From Diphasiastrum complanatum (lineage: Eukaryota; Streptophyta; Lycopodiopsida; Lycopodiales; Lycopodiaceae): 64,000 nt of DNA. The position numbers and the translations under genes are program-made. The notes beneath the pieces were generated by a model. That model did no database searches. It was not told the DNA's origin and worked only from the letters and a program-made list of their open reading frames with translations. Every line of letters begins with the position of its first letter. Within the stretch, counting starts at the first letter, position 1. Shown piece after piece: positions 59,912-64,000 of the stretch. The stretch lies in NCBI GenBank assembly GCA_029204225.1, contig CM055096.1:39053866-39117865 (forward strand). Reading direction: 5' to 3'.

Positions 59912-59942
59912 TGGACAGTCCACACGTGTGAAATTCAACATA
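59883..59942 (+). repeat. LTR end fragment of element 7
   Basis: Matches the last 60 bp of the 5' LTR; joined directly to RT by deletion. Confidence 0.85.
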
Positions 59943-61499
59943 AAGAACATATGATAGCATATGAGGAGCATGGTGGGCTCACTCCCATCTAAGGTAAAGA
60001 ACATTTACACTAGGGTCTCCGCATATGTATTTTACTCTTTGATGGGTGTGACTTGTGAGCCCACCACTACCACAATAGTGGTAAGGCGCTCTTTCCATGC
60101 TCACCCCCTCACCCACACTATGCATCAGCTTACATCATTTTTGCACCTGAGAGAATGGGCTAGGAGCTAAATTTTGGAAAATTTGCAAACCCCTACACCC
60201 GTTGAGCAACCCGTGCTATTTGCCATGTTTGTTTTTTCCCCTGTGAGGGGGTGAACATAGAAAGACGCTCTAATGCTTTGGGTACCTTTGATTTGAAAGG
60301 CTAGACCCCAAGAGTCTATTGAGGGGAGGGGAGGCCTCGCATCTAAGGAGCACGTGGCCGTTTGGCCCCAAACCACACATTAAAAAAACAAAATTGGCTG
60401 CCCAAGCGCCTCGCGGGGAGCCGAAAGATTATCTCATAAAAAATTTTATGGGATTTTTGGAGGGAGATATATAGGCAAACATGCCTTTCTTCTTGCATGT
60501 GTGGGTGCTCGAGTGTGAAAGTGCCCACCGGCGTGTCTCCCGTTGCTCGGCGCTCACCAGGAGCTGCCCGGTTCCACTGTCAACTCGCCCGTGCACACCT
60601 GGCCTCCCTGCCCTCAAAAATTGGCTACATCCCAATTTTTTACGATCCCTTCCCTTCCGAGCATCGGGGCCATGTGGCATTGAGCCACTAGGCTGGGGCC
60701 AAACACTAAGCACGTGTGGCCCCGTGCTCTAAAGTCCCAACGGAGAGGGCGACTCTCATTAATGATTACAGAGTGCACCCTAGATGCACCTGCAGTGCAT
60801 TTGTTGCAGAGTTCTCACACCATCCAAGGGGAGGGAAAACTTTTTTCTAGAGATACAAGTATTTTTTTTCCTTTAACCCCATTCGTCACCATTGATTGGA
60901 TGGAGTGGAAGATGGGGCCAACGGAAAAGAGGGGGGGAGGGTTCACCTGCCACCGGCATTGCCCAATTGAAGTATGCCCTGGGGAGTTGGAACTCGGGAT
61001 TCGAACGGCGGCCAAGGAAGATGCTTCTTTCACGAGGACGTCAGGAGCCTAGGGGAGGGGGTCCGACTCCCGCTTGCAGTTGCAGCCTGCACTGCAGGGC
61101 CGATGCGTACTGGCAGCAGCCAGGGTAGTTGGGAGGCGGAGGCCACTGCACAGACTGCACGCCTACATGGGCCGCCGGGACTCTTACCCATTTACCGCCG
61201 CCATGGCCTACCACGGCAAACGGGGCCCAGGCCCCTTCTTCAATCGCCTTAAGCCTTTTAGCCCTTCACGACTCGTCGGCAGCCTGCAGCCTCTCGGCGC
61301 CGCTTCTACTCTCGCCGTCGGCCGCTGCTCTGTTACCGCTCGTGTGTGCTTGCGCGTGTGACGGCGTACTGCCAAGGAAAAGGGCGTGCTCAGCGCGCTT
61401 ACTCCTCTCCTAATCGCGCTCACCCGTCCAAACATCTCCACCGCTGATCCATCCCCAACGGCTCCGATCTGCCCACGCGCCGCCATCATCAACCATCAT
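59943..61499. other. GC-richer unassigned stretch with inverted words
   Basis: GGTGGGCTCACTCCCATC near 59970 and GATGGGTGTGACTTGTGAGCCCACC near 60038, as well as CACGTGGCCGTTTGGCCCC near 60352 and GGGGCCAAACAC near 60697, are in inverse orientation. This suggests a decayed inverted-repeat element. Open frames of 60-110 codons here look composition-driven. Confidence 0.4.
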
Positions 61500-61625
61500 A
61501 AAATCTCCACGTGGCAACAGCCACGTGCAGCCCATCCAAGTGATGTCTTCCATCCAGTGTGGCGTGCCCCGTGGGCTTGGCTGCCCACCCACCTATTTAA
61601 CTGGCATACTTGGAGGATATTGTAC
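61500..61625 (+). promoter_or_regulatory. Candidate promoter of the LRR gene
   Basis: Two G-box cores (CCACGTGG at 61507-61514, CCACGTGC at 61521-61528) lie about 65-80 bp upstream of a TATA-like CTATTTAA (61593-61600). Transcription would start near 61625. The gene start is 1.5 kb further on, so a leader intron must be assumed. Confidence 0.4.
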
Positions 61626-63099
61626 CACGGAGCACATGAAAAATAGCGCTGCTACACAAATGGTAATAAATTCTCTGTACTGCTCTGTAATTTGGAAGCG
61701 AGGATTTGCATTTCTGGTGAAGGAAGAGGAGATTTGATCATTGAATTATGGATTCTGTAACCCAATTTCTGTTTCTCGCCTTGGAGTTAGTTAGCATTCG
61801 GTTTATGATCATGGCTGCATAATGTAGATGCCATAAATCCCAGTCCGGATATGCAGTTATCCACATCAGGAACTGGCATCTGCTGCTGCACACATGCAGC
61901 AGCATCGGCAGAAATTTGCATGCTGTTCTTATGGGCTGCAGTTAAATCGAGTGTAGAAGTGTACGTTACGGGGAATTGCTGCAAAAATTCAACAAGAATT
62001 CATGGATCATAATGCATATATTTGTGATAGCTGGTAAGATAGAAAGACTTATTATTGAAACAGATAAAAGTTTGCTTTTCGTTTAGGTAGATCAGAGGAT
62101 GCTGAGTGGAAGTACTTCAAGCCCTGACTATAGCTTCATTTGCCATGATTTAAATTCCATTTTCTATCTTTCTGTCAGCACATGAAATCGTCTGCTGCTG
62201 GTATAATCATGGTAAGAGGTCATCTTCCTTGCTCTCATTATCAACACAGGAAGGCCTGCTGACTACCTCTTTTACACTCCAGAAAGTGTCTTTTTCTGAT
62301 TTACCTCCGCGCATGTGAGTTCTTTGAATCGAATCCAATTCCTTTTGCGTTTTCGTTAATGGCCTGGAGACTTTAGCGCCATTAGAGGGCCACGTCTCAC
62401 CTAATTTCGCACGCTTTTGCTTGTCAAGTTTCTCAGTCATCTACTGCAATTTTCTCTGTCAAGCAGATGCAGTTCATATATTGTACTCAGCCAAAAGAGC
62501 CTGCTCGCTTGCTGTCCTGTACTTGTCCTGTTCTGGAGACTGATCCTGTCCTCCCACGTCGCCGTTCGAGCAAGCGTATCAATCTTGGCCTCTATTATCT
62601 TTCTCCCTTTCTGCAGTAAGCTTTTATTCTACTACCCACTTCTTTTCTGTTCCCGTCGGCGGAAACTGTTGGGCGATTATTGCATTAGTGAAGGCTTCCT
62701 TATTATTTAGCACACTGGTCTCTATCGCTCATGTGCACACATAATTGCGTACATTCGAATTTGAGCTTATATTCATTCATATTCTAGTTCAATCAAAGAT
62801 CATATCTCAACCCAACACTCCTTGAGTCATGCGTAGGTTTTAGTGCTCTCTTGCAAAGATCTTGGGATACGAACTTCCAGAGCATAATGCCTTTGGCCAT
62901 GGCCTCATCCGGAAAACACCCTTTGTAACTTATATTGTCTTTGGGATATCCGCAGCTTGCGGCTCTGCGGCTCATTTCCGGAGCTTTTATTCTTGCGGCT
63001 TTGTCCGTTGCTACATTAGTCATTTTGGTCCATCTCTTTGGCTCTCTCGGTTTCTGCGTTTCATTCATAGACGAGCATACAAGAGGCTGGGATACAAGA
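61626..63099 (+). other. Probable leader region of the LRR gene
   Basis: No supported coding. Pyrimidine-rich stretches and possible splice signals are present, for example GTAATAAA after 61660, but no exact intron was fixed. A stop at 62926-62928 ends upstream reading in the LRR frame. Confidence 0.35.
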
Positions 63100-64000
63100 A
63101 TGACTGTGGGTTATATCAGATTCAACACGGAAATTTTATATGGGTTCAAATGGATAATTGTGTTGATGGTACTTTCAAGGACCTGGCCTTCCTGTGCTCA
63201 AGAAGCGGATCTTCCAGATCCGGTGATGGATCCAGCAGAGGTTGAGGCGATCTACAGAGTTCTGGAAGGCATTAACTATGAGATCGATTGGAGGTCTATG
63301 TTTCCTGGAAATCCCTGCACAGGCGGGCCGCATGGATTAAATTGCGACATTCATGATAATACCTGGCATGTTGTGGAGCTCAACTTCGGATGGGTCTCAG
63401 ACTCTGTGAATAATCCACCATGCAGTGACAACGCGACTATTGATCCAGCTATCCTGCAATTTAACCACCTCAGGAAGCTATTTTTCTACCAATGTTTCAC
63501 AAAAATGCTCACGGAGATTCCGTCCGATATTTGGCAGCTGGCTTCTTCTCTGCAGCATCTGACGTTCCAAATGAATTCAGCTCTTGTAGGAGAGATACCA
63601 GCGGAGCTCGGGAATTTGACCAATCTAGAACGTCTGGTACTGTCCCAGAACAGCTTACAAGGTTCTATCCCGGTGGAGATAGGAAATTTGAAAAAACTCC
63701 AGCAGTTGGTTTTGAACGGCAACGAGCTGACTGGCATCATACCTGATAGTTTCGGGAATCTGGACAGCTTGAAAGTTTTTGATCTGAGTGGTAACCAACT
63801 AGGAGGAGAAATCCCGTCCACGTTGGGAAGACTGAATGCTCTTCAAAAGCTAGACCTGAGTGAGAACATGTTTAGTGGCTACATTTCCGACGAGTTGGGC
63901 AATCTGGAAAGCTTGCAGTTTTTAGATTTGAGTTCCAACAAGCTAAATGGTAGCATTCCTGATTCACTTCGAAAGCTGACCAGCTTGCAATACTTATTCC
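63100..64000 (+). CDS. Secreted LRR protein, PII-2/RLP29-like (3' end outside window)
   Basis: The ATG at 63100 is the first in frame after a stop at 62926. Residues 14-33 are a hydrophobic signal peptide ending SCA, cleavage likely before QEADL. Then comes a plant LRR N-cap: EAIYRVLEGINYEIDW, MFPGNPCTGGPHGLNCD. From about residue 118, five or more plant-type repeats follow (LxxLxxLxLxxNxLxGxIP), such as LERLVLSQNSLQGSIPVEIG, LKVFDLSGNQLGGEIPSTLG and LQFLDLSSNKLNGSIPDSL. The N-cap and the capping block LFFYQCFTKMLTEIPSDIW resemble PIRIFORMOSPORA INDICA INSENSITIVE 2 and receptor-like protein 29, cell-surface proteins without a kinase. No stop in the 300 codons seen; whether a kinase follows cannot be known here. 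Confidence 0.88.
   Translation, partial: MTVGYIRFNTEILYGFKWIIVLMVLSRTWPSCAQEADLPDPVMDPAEVEAIYRVLEGINYEIDWRSMFPGNPCTGGPHGLNCDIHDNTWHVVELNFGWVSDSVNNPPCSDNATIDPAILQFNHLRKLFFYQCFTKMLTEIPSDIWQLASSLQHLTFQMNSALVGEIPAELGNLTNLERLVLSQNSLQGSIPVEIGNLKKLQQLVLNGNELTGIIPDSFGNLDSLKVFDLSGNQLGGEIPSTLGRLNALQKLDLSENMFSGYISDELGNLESLQFLDLSSNKLNGSIPDSLRKLTSLQYLF

Larger units (their letters stand above)
56933..59942 (+). mobile_element. Internally deleted Ty1/copia element (element 7)
   Basis: 5' LTR, primer site, untranslated leader (57606-58333), gag N-terminus (58334-58626), integrase C-terminus and RT (58627-59880), then only the last 60 bp of an LTR (59883-59942). Two deletions explain it: one joins gag to the integrase tail, the other joins RT to the LTR end. 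The LTR end matches 57533-57592 with a few changes. Confidence 0.9.

Noticed and set aside
61129-61492. Several 90-codon ORFs on both strands
   Set aside because: GC-rich stretch with few stops in any frame; no domain or consistent codon use.
62862-63245. 127-codon ORF overlapping the LRR start
   Set aside because: It is in a different frame from the LRR protein, which has signal peptide, N-cap and repeats; no domain was seen in this one.

Overview
This is a nuclear window from a land plant with a transposon-rich genome. Plant signals are a complete, spliced PGRL1 gene (a chloroplast protein of cyclic electron flow), the start of a plant-type secreted leucine-rich-repeat protein, Ty1/copia elements whose primer sites match plant initiator-Met tRNA, and a Gypsy chromovirus. 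Introns are long and full of repeats, and GA/CT microsatellites are long and frequent. A fern, other seed-free plant or gymnosperm would fit, but the species cannot be fixed from the sequence.

Layout: 1-1.4 kb and 6.0-8.3 kb hold AT-rich, intron-bearing gene remnants of no family I recognise, split by a young non-autonomous Copia element (1.46-6.03 kb) with a perfect 5-bp target duplication. 8.8-18.3 kb is a stack of Copia and Gypsy remnants. 18.7-21.2 kb is a GA-rich tandem-repeat field. 21.2-30.2 kb is mostly unassigned, with a foldback hairpin, an OTU/Cys-cluster module resembling Helitron-type proteins (25.5-26.6 kb), a BRR2 pseudogene (27.3-28.2 kb) and simple repeats. 30.6-39.2 kb is PGRL1 (11 exons, 343 residues) with repeats in its introns. 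40.2-48.7 kb has an unidentified coding-like strip, a Copia integrase fragment and a large chimeric Copia element. 49.6-52.6 kb is a second, rearranged copy of the unknown AT-rich module. 52.6-59.9 kb has two more Copia elements. 60-64 kb is GC-richer and ends in a PII-2/RLP29-like LRR gene that runs off the window.

Only PGRL1 and the LRR gene look like functional host genes. Almost every retroelement has lost a contiguous part of its polyprotein, mostly between gag/protease and the end of integrase or RT, so none is autonomous. The most notable unexplained object is the unknown intron-bearing module, present twice (1-8.3 kb and 49.6-52.6 kb) with a short intron at the same codon in both copies. 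It may be an undescribed mobile element or an old endogenous viral insertion; I cannot name it.
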